Below are positions 35,005-45,500 of a stretch of DNA of 64,000 nt, in pieces. The notes beneath the pieces are model-generated. The model made no database searches. It was given only the letters and a program-made list of their open reading frames with translations, and was not told the origin of the DNA. This DNA comes from Maritalea porphyrae (GTDB lineage: Bacteria; Pseudomonadota; Alphaproteobacteria; Rhizobiales; Devosiaceae), in the NCBI RefSeq assembly GCF_027213965.1, contig NZ_JAPWGX010000002.1:748412-812411 (forward strand), written 5' to 3'. How positions within the stretch are numbered: position 1 is the first letter of the stretch; every line of letters begins with the position of its first letter. A program made the translations under genes and the position numbers.

Positions 35005-36309
35005 ATGAGTAGACATTCGCAAGCCACTGGGTTTGATATCCGGCGTTCGGCCGCACAAAGGTTGCAAACTGTTTTGACTGGTGCACCATTTGTGCCCTTT
35101 TCTGTCCGCGAGATCGCTGATCCGCGCGATAGGGCTCTGGCCAATAAGTTGGTGACCGTAAGCTTGCGGCGACATGGGCAATTGAGCCAAATTCTAAATT
35201 CAGTGCTGGAAAAAGGCATGCCGAAACGGGCGGGCCTATTTGAAGCGGCACTGCGCATCGGCATTGCGCAATTGTTGTTTTTGCCCGATATGGGCGAGCA
35301 TTCAGCCATTCATTTGGCGGTTGAAGTGATCAAAAAAGATCGACGCGCAGGTCGGTTTGCGAAATTGGCCAATGCGGCTTTGCGCAATGTGCAGCGTGGG
35401 TTTGCGGTTGAAGATCTTAATCCAAAAGACTTGGTGCCCGCTTGGGTGTTTGCGCGCTGGGAAAAGCATTTTGGTGAAGAGGCCGCGCTTGGGATGATCG
35501 AAGCGCTTTTGGCACCAGTGCCGTTGGATTTGACGGGCAAGCCAACAGAAGATCAAACCGTCTTGTTTGAAAAAATGGGCGCGGTGAAAAATCTCGGGCA
35601 AAGTCATCGTCTTGAAGACCGTGACGTCTCGGTTGAAGACTTGCCAGGTTACGCTGAAGGGCGCTGGTGGGTGCAGGACTTAGCTGCGACCTTGCCTGTG
35701 CATTTGGCCAAGCCGAAATCGGGTCAAAAAGTATTGGATATATGTGCCGCACCGGGCGGTAAAACTGCCCAGCTTGCGGTCACTGGTGCTGAAGTTACCG
35801 CAGTTGATTTGGACGGCAAGCGGCTTGAGCGGGTCAAGGAAAATCTTGACCGACTGGGGCTTAAAGCCAAATTGATTGAGGCGGATGCGACCAATCTTTC
35901 TACAGAACAGCTATATGATTTGGTGGTGTTGGATGCGCCATGTAGTGCAACGGGCACTTATCGTCGCCACCCCGAAGTTTTGTGGCACCGACGTGAAAAA
36001 GACATCAAGCAGCGCGCGCAGTTGCAGGCTGAAATGTTGAAGAATGCCGCTAAATTGGTGGGCGTTGGCGGTCAATTGGTGTTTTGCACATGTTCTTTGG
36101 AACCTGAAGAAGGTGAAGGCCAAATCAAAGCCTTCTTGCACAAACATGGGGACTTCGAAGTGGTGCCCGTTTTGAAAGAAGAGCTGGAAAACTGGGCAGA
36201 ACCGATCCTTGAGGGCGGGTTTTTGCGCGCGCTCCCCAGTATGGCGACACCCCAAAAGGGTTCGGGTATGGACGGCTTCTTTGCGGCAAGGTTGCAACGC
36301 ACAAAATAA
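35005..36309 (+). CDS. rsmB: 16S rRNA m5C methyltransferase RsmB
   Basis: A 434-aa enzyme: NusB-like N-terminal domain (VTVSLRRHGQLSQILNSVLEKG), SAM-binding ICAAPGGKTAQLA, and the two catalytic cysteines in DAPCSATGTYRRHPEVLW and VFCTCSLEPEEGEGQ. It methylates C967 of 16S rRNA. It lies 18 bases after htpX on the same strand, a conserved Hyphomicrobiales neighbourhood with the heparinase-like and purH genes downstream. Confidence 0.95.
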   Translation: MSRHSQATGFDIRRSAAQRLQTVLTGAPFVPFSVREIADPRDRALANKLVTVSLRRHGQLSQILNSVLEKGMPKRAGLFEAALRIGIAQLLFLPDMGEHSAIHLAVEVIKKDRRAGRFAKLANAALRNVQRGFAVEDLNPKDLVPAWVFARWEKHFGEEAALGMIEALLAPVPLDLTGKPTEDQTVLFEKMGAVKNLGQSHRLEDRDVSVEDLPGYAEGRWWVQDLAATLPVHLAKPKSGQKVLDICAAPGGKTAQLAVTGAEVTAVDLDGKRLERVKENLDRLGLKAKLIEADATNLSTEQLYDLVVLDAPCSATGTYRRHPEVLWHRREKDIKQRAQLQAEMLKNAAKLVGVGGQLVFCTCSLEPEEGEGQIKAFLHKHGDFEVVPVLKEELENWAEPILEGGFLRALPSMATPQKGSGMDGFFAARLQRTK

Positions 36310-36391
36310 AAAGTGGTTGCAATGGTTTTCACTAAGTGAGAATCGATTGCGCGCGTGCTATCTTCATCTCAAGACTTAAGGAACGTTATAC

Positions 36392-38038
36392 GTGTCAGGC
36401 GGACCATTTTTGCGTCGTACATTAGGGGCCATTGCAGACGGGCTGATCACCAGCCCGGCATTTCGTTGGGCTTGGGCCGCACCTGAAAAGGGCGACGTGA
36501 AGCACAAGCTTTTGGAAATCCGCCCGGCCGATGCCTATAATGTGGCCGACATGATGATTGGCCAATATTTGTTGGCCCAACGTTTGGTCGATACCGGTGG
36601 CACCACCCCTTTTGCAGTTGATTATGCAAGTGCGCGTTGGTTTGACGAACTGCACAGTTTTACGTGGCTGCGGCATTTCTCTGCGGTGCAAGACGAAGGC
36701 TCAAAAAAGTTCGCGGGCACGCTCGCCATGGATTGGGTTTCGCGTTACGGCCATTTTTCCAAACGAGTTTGGGACAATAAGCTGACCGCTCTGCGGGTGC
36801 TGAATTGGATCAAGCATTTCGATCAATTGTGCTTTGGGATGAACGAGGCAAGGCGCGCGAATGTTTTGCGCAGTCTTGTTGAGCAAGTGCAATGTTTGCG
36901 CGTGCGGATCAATTTTGAAGCTGATCCGGCGCGGCGTTTGTTGATGCGTGTGGCATTGCTTGGGGCCGCAGTTGCATTTCAGTCTTCAAAAGAAGAAATT
37001 GTAAGACTGCTTGATCGCACCATCTTGTCGCTGAGCCGGCAAATCGATGACAAAGGAATGCACCGCAGCCGTAATGGTGAAATGCAATTCTTGTTGTTGT
37101 TGGAAATGATCCCGGTACGCCATGCGGTGACGCCCATTTCTCCTGAAGGGGGCAAAAAGTTTGCCGCTGTGCTTGATAAGATGCATCACAGTTTGGCGCT
37201 GCTGATGCACACCACGGGTGAGCTATCTTTCTTCAACAATGCGCGTGCGGTTCCCCATGAAATGTTGCTGGCGGTGCAATCGCGAGCCAATAACAACCTT
37301 GAGATCGCTGGCGGCGAGGTTAATGCTGGATATGGCGCACTGCTGGGCGCTGAATCAAAATTGATCGTGGATGGCGGCATGGAGCTGGGCGGTGATTTTC
37401 GCGCTGACCTATTTGCTGGTGCGGCAAGCTTTGAATATAGCTTTCGTAATGACTTGATCGTAAGCAATTGTGGGCCGGGTCCGGCTTCTTTGGGGGAAGA
37501 TGCGCAACTGTTTCGGTTGCCCGCGTCTCATTCAACCCTTGAAATTGAGTATCGGGGAGCCTTTCCGTTCAAACCGGAAAAACTTGTTCGGCAGCACATG
37601 GCGGCAAATCGAGGGGTTGTTCCCAAGATTGATCTGGCTGAAAAAAGCGTTGATTTGACCAATAAGGGCTATCAGCGCCTTGCGGGCATTTCTCACGTGC
37701 GGAGTTTGAACGTTTTGGCGCGGGAGGGTGACGCTCTGCTTGGCCAAGATGTGATTTCTTGTGACATGAGCCATAAGCACGCACCAGATGAGTTTTTGCT
37801 GCGGTTCCACCTAGGCCCTGGTGTGCAGGCAAATATGGATGAGAGCGCAAACCAGATAGAGTTGAAATTGCGCTCAGGTGCAACGTGGGCTTTTATTTGG
37901 GAAGGGGCGCAGGCCATGATTGAGCAGAGCGTGCGCTATTCTGCGCATAAGGGGCTTGAACCCATTCAGCAAATTGTGTTGAGCGGCGGCATCAGTGCGC
38001 ATCAGGAAGTTGTTTGGACATTCATGCCACGCTCTTAA
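36392..38038 (+). CDS. Heparinase II/III family protein
   Basis: A 548-aa protein with the alginate-lyase-like alpha toroid in the first half (YASARWFDELHSFTWLRHF, DKLTALRVLNWIKHFDQL) and a heparinase II/III beta domain in the second (DGGMELGGDFRADLFAGAASFEYSF). No signal peptide is visible, unlike secreted lyases, so it may act on an internal or cell-envelope polysaccharide. The start is GTG at 36392 with AAGGAA upstream. It is regularly found between rsmB and purH in Hyphomicrobiales; role unknown. Confidence 0.88.
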   Translation: MSGGPFLRRTLGAIADGLITSPAFRWAWAAPEKGDVKHKLLEIRPADAYNVADMMIGQYLLAQRLVDTGGTTPFAVDYASARWFDELHSFTWLRHFSAVQDEGSKKFAGTLAMDWVSRYGHFSKRVWDNKLTALRVLNWIKHFDQLCFGMNEARRANVLRSLVEQVQCLRVRINFEADPARRLLMRVALLGAAVAFQSSKEEIVRLLDRTILSLSRQIDDKGMHRSRNGEMQFLLLLEMIPVRHAVTPISPEGGKKFAAVLDKMHHSLALLMHTTGELSFFNNARAVPHEMLLAVQSRANNNLEIAGGEVNAGYGALLGAESKLIVDGGMELGGDFRADLFAGAASFEYSFRNDLIVSNCGPGPASLGEDAQLFRLPASHSTLEIEYRGAFPFKPEKLVRQHMAANRGVVPKIDLAEKSVDLTNKGYQRLAGISHVRSLNVLAREGDALLGQDVISCDMSHKHAPDEFLLRFHLGPGVQANMDESANQIELKLRSGATWAFIWEGAQAMIEQSVRYSAHKGLEPIQQIVLSGGISAHQEVVWTFMPRS

Positions 38039-38157
38039 AGGCCATTGTTGAGTGGAAAAAGCACTGTAGAGCGGGTTTCTTTTTGAAAATTATCGTGCTA
38101 GCGAAGCGACTTCAGCGCTGCTAGCGCGAATTGGACCCAACAACAGATGAGTTTGCC

Positions 38158-39732
38158 GTGACCATCAAACGCGCCCTTCTTTCCGTTTCCGACAAAACAG
38201 GCCTTGCCGATTTCGCCCGTCATCTGGTTGCCCATGGGGTTGAGTTGATCTCAACTGGTGGCACCAAAAAGATGCTAGAGGACGAAAAAATTCCCGTCAT
38301 TGATGTGGCTGAGGTCACCGGGTTTCCCGAAATCATGGATGGTCGAGTTAAGACCTTACACCCCAAAATTCATGGTGGTTTGTTGGGGCGTCGCGATAGT
38401 GACAGCCACAAAAGCGCTATGCGCATTCATCAAATCTCAAACATCGATTTGCTGGTTTCAAATCTTTATCCGTTCGTAGCAACAGTTAAGTCTGGAGCCG
38501 ACTATGATACCATTATCGAAAACATCGATATTGGTGGCCCAGCCATGATACGTGCAGCGGCGAAAAACCACGCCGCGGTTACAGTAATTGTTGATCCGGA
38601 TGATTACGATAAAGTGGTTGAAGAATTGGCTCAAAATGGCGAAGTGCCATTGAAAGCGCGCCAGCGTTTCGCGGCTAAAGCCTATGCCCGCACTGCGGCG
38701 TACGATGCTGCTATTTCAACATGGTTTGCTGAAACACTAGAGTTTGACGAAATTCCTTATCGCAGTTTTTCGGGCAAGCTGGATCAGGTTATGCGTTATG
38801 GTGAAAACCCTCATCAATGGGCGGCTTTTTACAAAGATGGTTCCGACCGGGTTGGGGTTGCGACTGCCGAGCAAATTCAAGGCAAGGCGCTTTCTTATAA
38901 CAATATCAACGACACGGACGCCGCTTTTGAGTTGGTCAGTGAATTTGACCCAAGCGAGCAGGCCGCTGTTGCCATCATCAAACATGCGAACCCATCTGGG
39001 GTGGGCCTTGGTGAAAACTTGGTTGAAGCTTACGAGAAGGCTTTGCGTTGCGACAAAGATTCTGCCTTTGGCGGCATTGTTGCGCTAAATCGTGAAATTG
39101 ATGCGGATGTTGCCGAGCAAATCATTAAGGTCTTTACTGAAGTGATTATTGCGCCAAGCGCAACACCACAGGCATTGGCGATTTTTGAAACCAAAAAGAA
39201 CCTACGTTTGCTACTAACCGGTGGTTTGACCGACACTAAGGCTGATGGGCTAACAGTTAAGTCTGTTTCTGGTGGTTTGTTGGTTCAGTCACGTGACAAC
39301 AAAAATGTTGCAGACTGTGAATTGAACGTGGTGACCAAGCGACAGCCAACCGCACAGGAGCTAGCCGATCTTAAAGTTGCAGCGATCGTGGCCAAGCACG
39401 TTAAATCCAACGCGGTGATTTACACCAAAGATGGGGCAACGGTTGGTATTGGCGCGGGACAAATGAAGCGCGTGGATTCGTCCAATATTGCGCACCGCAA
39501 GTCAAAAGATGCGGCTAAAGCCATCAAGCAAAAAGGGGCACTGACCGAGGGTTCTGTTGTAGCATCTGACGCGTTCTTCCCCTTTGCGGATGGGTTGATT
39601 GCGGCAGTTGATGCGGGCGCTACAGCGGTCATTCAGCCGGGTGGTTCAATTCGTGATGATGAAGTGATTGCAGCGGCGGACGAAGCGGGCATTGCGATGA
39701 TCTTCACGGGCATGCGCCATTTCCGCCACTAA
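38158..39732 (+). CDS. purH: Bifunctional AICAR transformylase/IMP cyclohydrolase
   Basis: Last two steps of IMP synthesis. The N-terminal MGS-like cyclohydrolase has [33 protein letters not shown] and [13 protein letters not shown]; the transformylase half has [22 protein letters not shown] and [15 protein letters not shown] prefer GTG 38158 (524 aa), which directly precedes the conserved [13 protein letters not shown]; a TTG at 38131 is possible. Upstream are two copies of GCTAGCG (38097 and 38120) that may form a hairpin in the leader. Confidence 0.96.
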   Translation: MTIKRALLSVSDKTGLADFARHLVAHGVELISTGGTKKMLEDEKIPVIDVAEVTGFPEIMDGRVKTLHPKIHGGLLGRRDSDSHKSAMRIHQISNIDLLVSNLYPFVATVKSGADYDTIIENIDIGGPAMIRAAAKNHAAVTVIVDPDDYDKVVEELAQNGEVPLKARQRFAAKAYARTAAYDAAISTWFAETLEFDEIPYRSFSGKLDQVMRYGENPHQWAAFYKDGSDRVGVATAEQIQGKALSYNNINDTDAAFELVSEFDPSEQAAVAIIKHANPSGVGLGENLVEAYEKALRCDKDSAFGGIVALNREIDADVAEQIIKVFTEVIIAPSATPQALAIFETKKNLRLLLTGGLTDTKADGLTVKSVSGGLLVQSRDNKNVADCELNVVTKRQPTAQELADLKVAAIVAKHVKSNAVIYTKDGATVGIGAGQMKRVDSSNIAHRKSKDAAKAIKQKGALTEGSVVASDAFFPFADGLIAAVDAGATAVIQPGGSIRDDEVIAAADEAGIAMIFTGMRHFRH

Positions 39733-39758
39733 TCATCGGATGACGACAATGTTGATTG

Positions 39759-39788
39759 AGCCCGGGTGCCATTGGCCCCGGGCTTTTT
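39759..39788 (+). terminator. Rho-independent terminator after purH
   Basis: AGCCCGGG and CCCGGGCT form an 8-bp stem with a 10-base loop and a run of five T. It lies in the short space before the convergent exported-protein gene. Confidence 0.92.
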
Positions 39789-39791
39789 CGT

Positions 39792-40343
39792 TCACTCACC
39801 CCAATTGATGGGTTCGTTTGCGCAATCGAATGTTTCAGCAAGACTATCCGCTAGGTCGCGGGCAATTTGGTTGGCATCTTTGTATTTTGAGGCATTGATG
39901 CGGGCCACTTGGCAGGTTGCGCCTTGTTCCACCTTTGTCACGATCAAAAACTGTTGTTTGTCGCCCATGCCATCTTCGGTGAAATATCTTAGAATGGTGG
40001 CGATGGGGGTTAGGCCTTTTGTGCGATTAGCCAAGCGCCATTCTAGGGTTTCACCAATAGTGTTGAACGGGGATAGGGTTTGTTCTGCGGCACGTTCATT
40101 GAGTGAATTGAGGCCATAACTGACAAACATGCGCAAATCGCCCTCTGCCACCATCACCGGATATCCACGATAGCCCGGACAGGCAAAAGTGGCGCCAAAA
40201 TCGTCAGCGTGGATGATTGAGCAATCATTATTGAGGTCAATTTTTGTGTAGACGCTGCTGTTTTCCTCAGCAAATGCGCCAGAGCAGAACAACGACAGGA
40301 ACGTCAGTTGAACAAGAAAGGCCCCAATAGTGGATTTGCGCAT
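39792..40343 (-). CDS. Hypothetical exported protein
   Basis: A 183-aa protein with a signal peptide (LVQLTFLSLFCSGAFA, cleavage probably after AFA). The mature protein contains Cys pairs (NNDCSIIHADDFGATFACPGY and late CQVARI, FDCANE) suited to disulfides. It begins with a short RYPVMVAEGDLRMFVSYG-like beta region. I recognise no family. It is divergent from ppa and ends next to the purH terminator. Confidence 0.7.
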   Translation of the reverse strand: MRKSTIGAFLVQLTFLSLFCSGAFAEENSSVYTKIDLNNDCSIIHADDFGATFACPGYRGYPVMVAEGDLRMFVSYGLNSLNERAAEQTLSPFNTIGETLEWRLANRTKGLTPIATILRYFTEDGMGDKQQFLIVTKVEQGATCQVARINASKYKDANQIARDLADSLAETFDCANEPINWGE

Positions 40344-40467
40344 GATCGATTTCCTCCCATTTTGGTCAATTTATCGCATTTGACCCATTATGGCTTGCAA
40401 TCATGGCAGGGGCTAGGCATTAGTTCTGGCAAAATCTCGTTATATGATCATCAAAGGGAGCAGATTG

Positions 40468-41001
40468 ATGGATCTCAATGCAATTGGTGCCGGCAAGAAC
40501 CCACCAGAGGAAATCAATGTTGTGATTGAAGTGCCGGTTGGCGGCGAGCCGATCAAGTACGAATTTGACAAAGACAGCGGTGCGATTTTTGTTGATCGCT
40601 TCTTGCACACACCAATGCGCTACCCTGGCAATTATGGTTTTGTGCCCAACACGCTATGCGGCGACGGCGATCCTTTGGATGTTGTGGTGATGAATACACG
40701 CCCAATTATGCCTGGCGCGGTGATCAAATGTCGCCCAATTGGTGTTTTGATCATGGAAGACGACGGTGGCATGGATGAGAAGCTGTTGGCGCTGCCAATT
40801 TCAAAGCTCACCAAATCCTATGAAAAAATCAAAGATATTTCAGATATGCCTGAAATTGAAGTGGCAAAAGTTGAACATTTCTTTACGCACTATAAAGACC
40901 TTGAGCCAGGTAAATGGGCCAAAATTGAAGGCATTAAGGGCGTTGAAGTGGCCAAGCAGATTATCTTGGACAGCATCGCGTTGCACAATAAGCAAGGTTA
41001 A
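40468..41001 (+). CDS. ppa: Inorganic pyrophosphatase (family I)
   Basis: A 177-aa soluble enzyme hydrolysing pyrophosphate. Catalytic blocks: [23 protein letters not shown], then [10 protein letters not shown] with the metal-binding aspartates, and a late [15 protein letters not shown]. The ATG at 40468 has AAAGGGAG upstream; an in-frame ATG at 40444 lies before that ribosome site and is rejected. The 124-base upstream gap holds the divergent promoters. A terminator follows. Confidence 0.97.
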   Translation: MDLNAIGAGKNPPEEINVVIEVPVGGEPIKYEFDKDSGAIFVDRFLHTPMRYPGNYGFVPNTLCGDGDPLDVVVMNTRPIMPGAVIKCRPIGVLIMEDDGGMDEKLLALPISKLTKSYEKIKDISDMPEIEVAKVEHFFTHYKDLEPGKWAKIEGIKGVEVAKQIILDSIALHNKQG

Positions 41002-41030
41002 TCGTTTGATACTCTTGAGTTGAATTTGGG

Positions 41031-41058
41031 AAGGGTCGGCTTTACGCCGGCCCTTTTT
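41031..41058 (+). terminator. Rho-independent terminator after ppa
   Basis: AAGGGTCGGC and GCCGGCCCTT form a 10-bp stem with a TTTAC loop and five T. It overlaps the last codons of the convergent MFS gene. Confidence 0.92.
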
Positions 41059-42415
41059 GTTTGACGAAGTAAAGGCCGATTAATCCCAACAACATCAAAA
41101 CCACAATCGGCGAGATGCCGATCTGCTGTGATCCGGACCAACCTGTAGCAAGGGCCACTGCAATGGGGCCGATAAAGGCCGTTGCGCGGCCAGAGAAAGC
41201 GTAAAGACCAAAGGCCTCGGTTACCTCTTCATGGCGCACTTGATGCACCAGCAAGGTGCGCGATGCGGCCTGGATCGAACCGCCAAATGCTCCAATAAGG
41301 GTGCCCGCGAAGTAGAATGTCAAAAGCGGTGCGCCGCTGCTTGCATCAACGGGAATGACGAAGAGAATGTAAGTTTGGGTTGTGGACACAACCAGTAAGC
41401 AAGCGAGCACCAGCACAAGACAAGAGAAGGCCACCACAGGTTTGGGGCCGAATTTCTTGTCCATTTTGCCGCCGATGAATGAGCCAATGGCGCCGGCAAG
41501 CGCGGCAATGATGCCAAAAATGCCGACTTGAGTAACGCTTAGGCCCAGAACACCTGCCGCATAGATGCCGCCAAAGGCGTAAAGCGCGTTCAGCCCGTCG
41601 CGATAGAAGAGTGAGGAAAGTAGAAATGCGAAATAGCTTTTGCGTTCTGGCAAGGTTTTGATTGTTGCAGCAAGCTTGTGCAACCCAAGCGAAATCGCAC
41701 TCTTTCTTGCTTGTCGCTTTTTGACGTCTGGTACAAAAAAGAAAAGGGGGGTGACAAAAATCAAATACCAAATTGCCGTAAATGGACCGGATGCACGGTC
41801 ACCTTCATAGGTGGTGCCATCTAGTCCAAAAAGCGGGTTGAGGCCGATTAGGGTTTTACCCGTTTCTGGGTCACTGGTCGCCATAAATGCCAAGATGAAT
41901 ATTAGCGAGGTTACCCCGCCCACATATCCGAGTGCCCAGCCGTTACCTGATAGTTCGCCAAGCTCTTCGCGGGACACAAGGTCCGGCATCATGGCATTGT
42001 TGAAAATGGCTGCAAACTCAAAGCCAATCATGGCGACCACGAGGCCGATGAGCGCGATAATGACCGCATTTTCGGTTCCTGGTGTGGCGAAATAAAGAGA
42101 GAATGCGCCAGAAATAGCAAGAATCGAAAAGAGGGCGATATAGGGTTTTCTGGGACCCGTTGCGTCAGATATTGCGCCCAAAATTGGGGCCAGCAATGCA
42201 ATGATCAGGCCCCCAATGGCCACGGCCCAACCCCAAGATGTTTGGGCTTGTGCGCCATTTGCGGCAATGTGGTGGGCGAAGTAGGGACCAAAAATGAACG
42301 TTAAGATCACGGTATGAAAAGGCTGTGCGGCCCAGTCAAAGAACATCCAGCTGACCCGCGCTCTTTTTGTCACGGTTGTTGGCTGTTCTGCGTTTGCGGA
42401 AATTAGGTCCGTCAT
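41042..42415 (-). CDS. MFS transporter, UMF1/BtlA-type
   Basis: A 457-aa permease with about 12 hydrophobic helices. The N-terminal RVSWMFFDWAAQPFHTVILTFIFGPYFA is typical of UMF1-type transporters, and RTLLVHQVRHEEVTEAFGLYAFSGRATAF matches their C-terminal half. Its substrate is unknown. Start ATG 42415 has GGGGGAG before it; a longer in-frame start at 42514 runs into the glutamate dehydrogenase terminator and is rejected. Its 3' end overlaps the ppa terminator. Confidence 0.88.
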   Translation of the reverse strand: MTDLISANAEQPTTVTKRARVSWMFFDWAAQPFHTVILTFIFGPYFAHHIAANGAQAQTSWGWAVAIGGLIIALLAPILGAISDATGPRKPYIALFSILAISGAFSLYFATPGTENAVIIALIGLVVAMIGFEFAAIFNNAMMPDLVSREELGELSGNGWALGYVGGVTSLIFILAFMATSDPETGKTLIGLNPLFGLDGTTYEGDRASGPFTAIWYLIFVTPLFFFVPDVKKRQARKSAISLGLHKLAATIKTLPERKSYFAFLLSSLFYRDGLNALYAFGGIYAAGVLGLSVTQVGIFGIIAALAGAIGSFIGGKMDKKFGPKPVVAFSCLVLVLACLLVVSTTQTYILFVIPVDASSGAPLLTFYFAGTLIGAFGGSIQAASRTLLVHQVRHEEVTEAFGLYAFSGRATAFIGPIAVALATGWSGSQQIGISPIVVLMLLGLIGLYFVKQKGPA

Positions 42416-42498
42416 TTGTTTCTCCCCCAAGAAAAGCTCCATCACCATAGGGTGCAATTTTAGAATGGGGAATAGGCTGATTTTGCAACAGACGCATG

Positions 42499-42533
42499 AA
42501 AAAGGCCCCGGCAATTGAATTGTCGGGGCCTTT
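42499..42533 (-). terminator. Rho-independent terminator after the glutamate dehydrogenase gene
   Basis: On the minus strand GGCCCCGACAATT and AATTGCCGGGGCC form a long stem with a very short loop, followed by TTTTT. It isolates the dehydrogenase gene from the downstream MFS gene on the same strand. Confidence 0.94.
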
Positions 42534-42551
42534 GTTTGATGTTTTTTTGAT

Positions 42552-45500
42552 TTAGCCGCGGGCCAAATCTGACAGCAAACCTGCTGCTACTGAAAGCCTT
42601 GAGACGCTCAAGGTACTTTCTGTAATGCCCGCAACCATTTCGCGGCACCGTTCAATGTCGTCGCGGCGTGCTTCATGCCAAGCGGCCAAGCCGGTTTCAA
42701 CATCAGCGCTGTCGAAAGTAAGAACATCTAGAGTAATGTCGCGCTGTGCACGCATTAGGTTTGCAATGGCCCGATCAAGTGCCATGCGATCATAATAGTC
42801 TTTGACCTCAATGGTTTGAATTTGCTCCGTGATATGGCCAAGTTGGAAGGTTTCTAGAACCGCAAAATAGGTTCTCGCCGCATCTTCCACCGAGATGTTC
42901 GCGCGTTCGCTGACCAGCACAACTTCTGTGGCCAAAGTGAGCGCTGAAAGTTGCGCGATGCGTTTGGCCAAACCGTCTGGGGTGCCACCTTCTTCAAAGC
43001 TTTTGGCTTGGTCAGAAACAGAGGCTGCCACAAATGCTGGAAGCACTTCGTCGAACATTGTGCGAATTGTCTCAATGCCTTTTGAATAGGTTTCAACAAC
43101 TGTTGAAATACCGTCGGCAAAATTGACGTTTCGCAAGAACCAAGCGGTTTGTTGCAGCAGAAGTGTGCGCAGCTCATCATAGAGTTCGAGCTGAGTTTCC
43201 CCTTTGATCTTTGTGTCCAAAGCATCAATGGCAAGGTTCATATCGGTCAAGCCAAAGCTGTCGCGGGCGGCAGCGTAAGCAGCGGCCACCTGTGAAGCAT
43301 CGGAACCTGTTGCTGCTGCAACGCGGTGCACAAAGTCAGGGCCGCCCCGGTTGATCATGGCGTTGCACAATACCGTTGCAATCACTTCGCGCCGCAAGCG
43401 GTGGTTCTTGATTGTATCGGGGTGCTCGTCAGCCAATTGATCGGGGAAATAACGAAACAGCTCTTTGCCCAAATATGGATCATCTGGCACTTCGCTTTCT
43501 AGCAATTCGGCATAAAGCGTGTTTTTCGCATAAGCCAAGATTACCGCCAATTCTGGTCGGTAAAGGCCGGCGCCTTGGGCTTCGCGTTCCATCAGGTCAA
43601 CATGTTTAGGCAGATATTCAACCTTGCGGTTCAAATGGCCTGCCGCCTCAAGCGCTTTCATGAAATCAGCATGATAGGGTAAGTCGCTCTGATTTCTGCG
43701 TTCAGCCAATGAAATGGCTAGGGTCTGCAAATAGTTGTTGCGCAAACACAATTGAGCCACTTCATCGGTCATTTCTGCCAAGAAGGTGTTTCGTTGCTCA
43801 TAATTGAGTGTGCCATCGCGCACCAATGTGCCCAATGCGATTTTGATGTTCACTTCCAAATCTGAAGAGTTTACCCCGGCAGAATTGTCGATCGCATCCG
43901 TGTTGATGCGGCCCCCTGCGCGGGCAAATTCGACACGACCCAATTGGGTTATGCCAAGGTTGGCCCCTTCGCCGATGGCTTTTGCGCCCACTTCCGAACC
44001 GGTGATGCGAATGGCGTCGTTTGCACGATCGCCCGCTTCTGCATCGCTTTCTGTGCTGGCCCGAACATAGGTGCCAATGCCACCAAACCATAAAAGGTCC
44101 ACCTTGGAGACTAAAATGGCCCGCATTAATTCATTCGGCGTCATCTCGTCTTTTTCTAGTCCCAGGGCATCAACAGCTTCTTGAGAAAGCTTGATCGATT
44201 TTGATGTGCGCGGATAAATGCCGCCACCGTTTGAAAGGAGCGATTGGTCATAATCTTGCCAACTTGACCGCCCCATCTCAAAGATCCGTTTGCGCTCAGC
44301 CCAGGTGGTTGCTGGGTCTGGATTTGGGTCAATAAAGATGTCGCGGTGGTCAAATGCGGCGATTAGTTTTGTGGCTTTAGACAAAAGCATGCCGTTGCCA
44401 AACACATCCCCAGACATGTCGCCCACGCCAACGGCCGTAAACGGCTGTGTTTGGATGTCGCGGTCAAGTTCGCGGAAATGGCGTTTTACTGCCTCCCAAC
44501 CGCCGCGGGCAGTAATGCCCATCTTTTTGTGGTCATAGCCAACCGACCCACCTGATGCAAATGCGTCAGAAAGCCAGAATTGGCGTTCATCGGATATGGC
44601 ATTGGCTGTGTCGGAGAAGGTTGCTGTACCCTTGTCGGCCGCGACCACTAAATATGCATCATCTCCATCAATACGGGTGACATCTTTAGGGGGAATGATT
44701 TTGTCGCCATCAAGATTGTCAGTGATGTCGAGTAATGAACCGATGAAGATTTTGTAGGCTTCTGTGCCTTCCGCCAAAAACTCTTCGCGGCTTGCGTTGC
44801 TTTTGATTTGTTTGGGCACAAAGCCGCCTTTTGCGCCAACCGGAACAATCACGGCGTTTTTCACCATTTGAGCCTTAACAAGACCCAATACTTCCGTGCG
44901 AAAATCTTCTGGGCGATCCGACCAGCGCAGGCCGCCACGGGCGATCATGCCGCCGCGCAAATGCACACCTTCAACCCGTGGGCTATAGACATGGATTTCA
45001 CGGAATGGACGTGGTTCAGGCAAACCATCAACCTTTGAAGCATCATATTTGATGGCCAAAGCCGGGCGTCGCTTGCCGTTGACACGTTGGAAAAAGTTGG
45101 TACGTAAACTTGAATCCACGAGGTTTACGAACCGGCGTACGATCGTGTCATCGTCTAGCGAGGTAATAGCTTGCAATGCCGCGGAGATGGTTTCGCGCGC
45201 GTTTGCTTCAACGCTTGTGCGATCGCCAACAAAGTCGGGTGCGTGGCGCACGTGGAATAAATCCACGATGGCTTGGGCAACGTCTGGATGTTTGGCCAAC
45301 GTGTCCCACATATAGCGCTGGGAATAGGCTATTTTTGTTTGCTTGAGGTAACGACCAAGCGCTCGGATGATTGAAACATCGTCCCATTCCATTGCGGCGC
45401 GAACAGTGAGCTTGTTGTAGCCGTCGTTTTCCGCATCTTTATACCAAACAGCTTTAATGGCCCTTTCGATCACATTGTCCACTTGGGTCAAATCTTGATC

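Noticed and set aside
38097-38126. Two GCTAGCG copies before purH as a riboswitch
   Set aside because: They could make a small hairpin, but I see no conserved aptamer sequence, and a direct repeat of a short palindrome may be chance.
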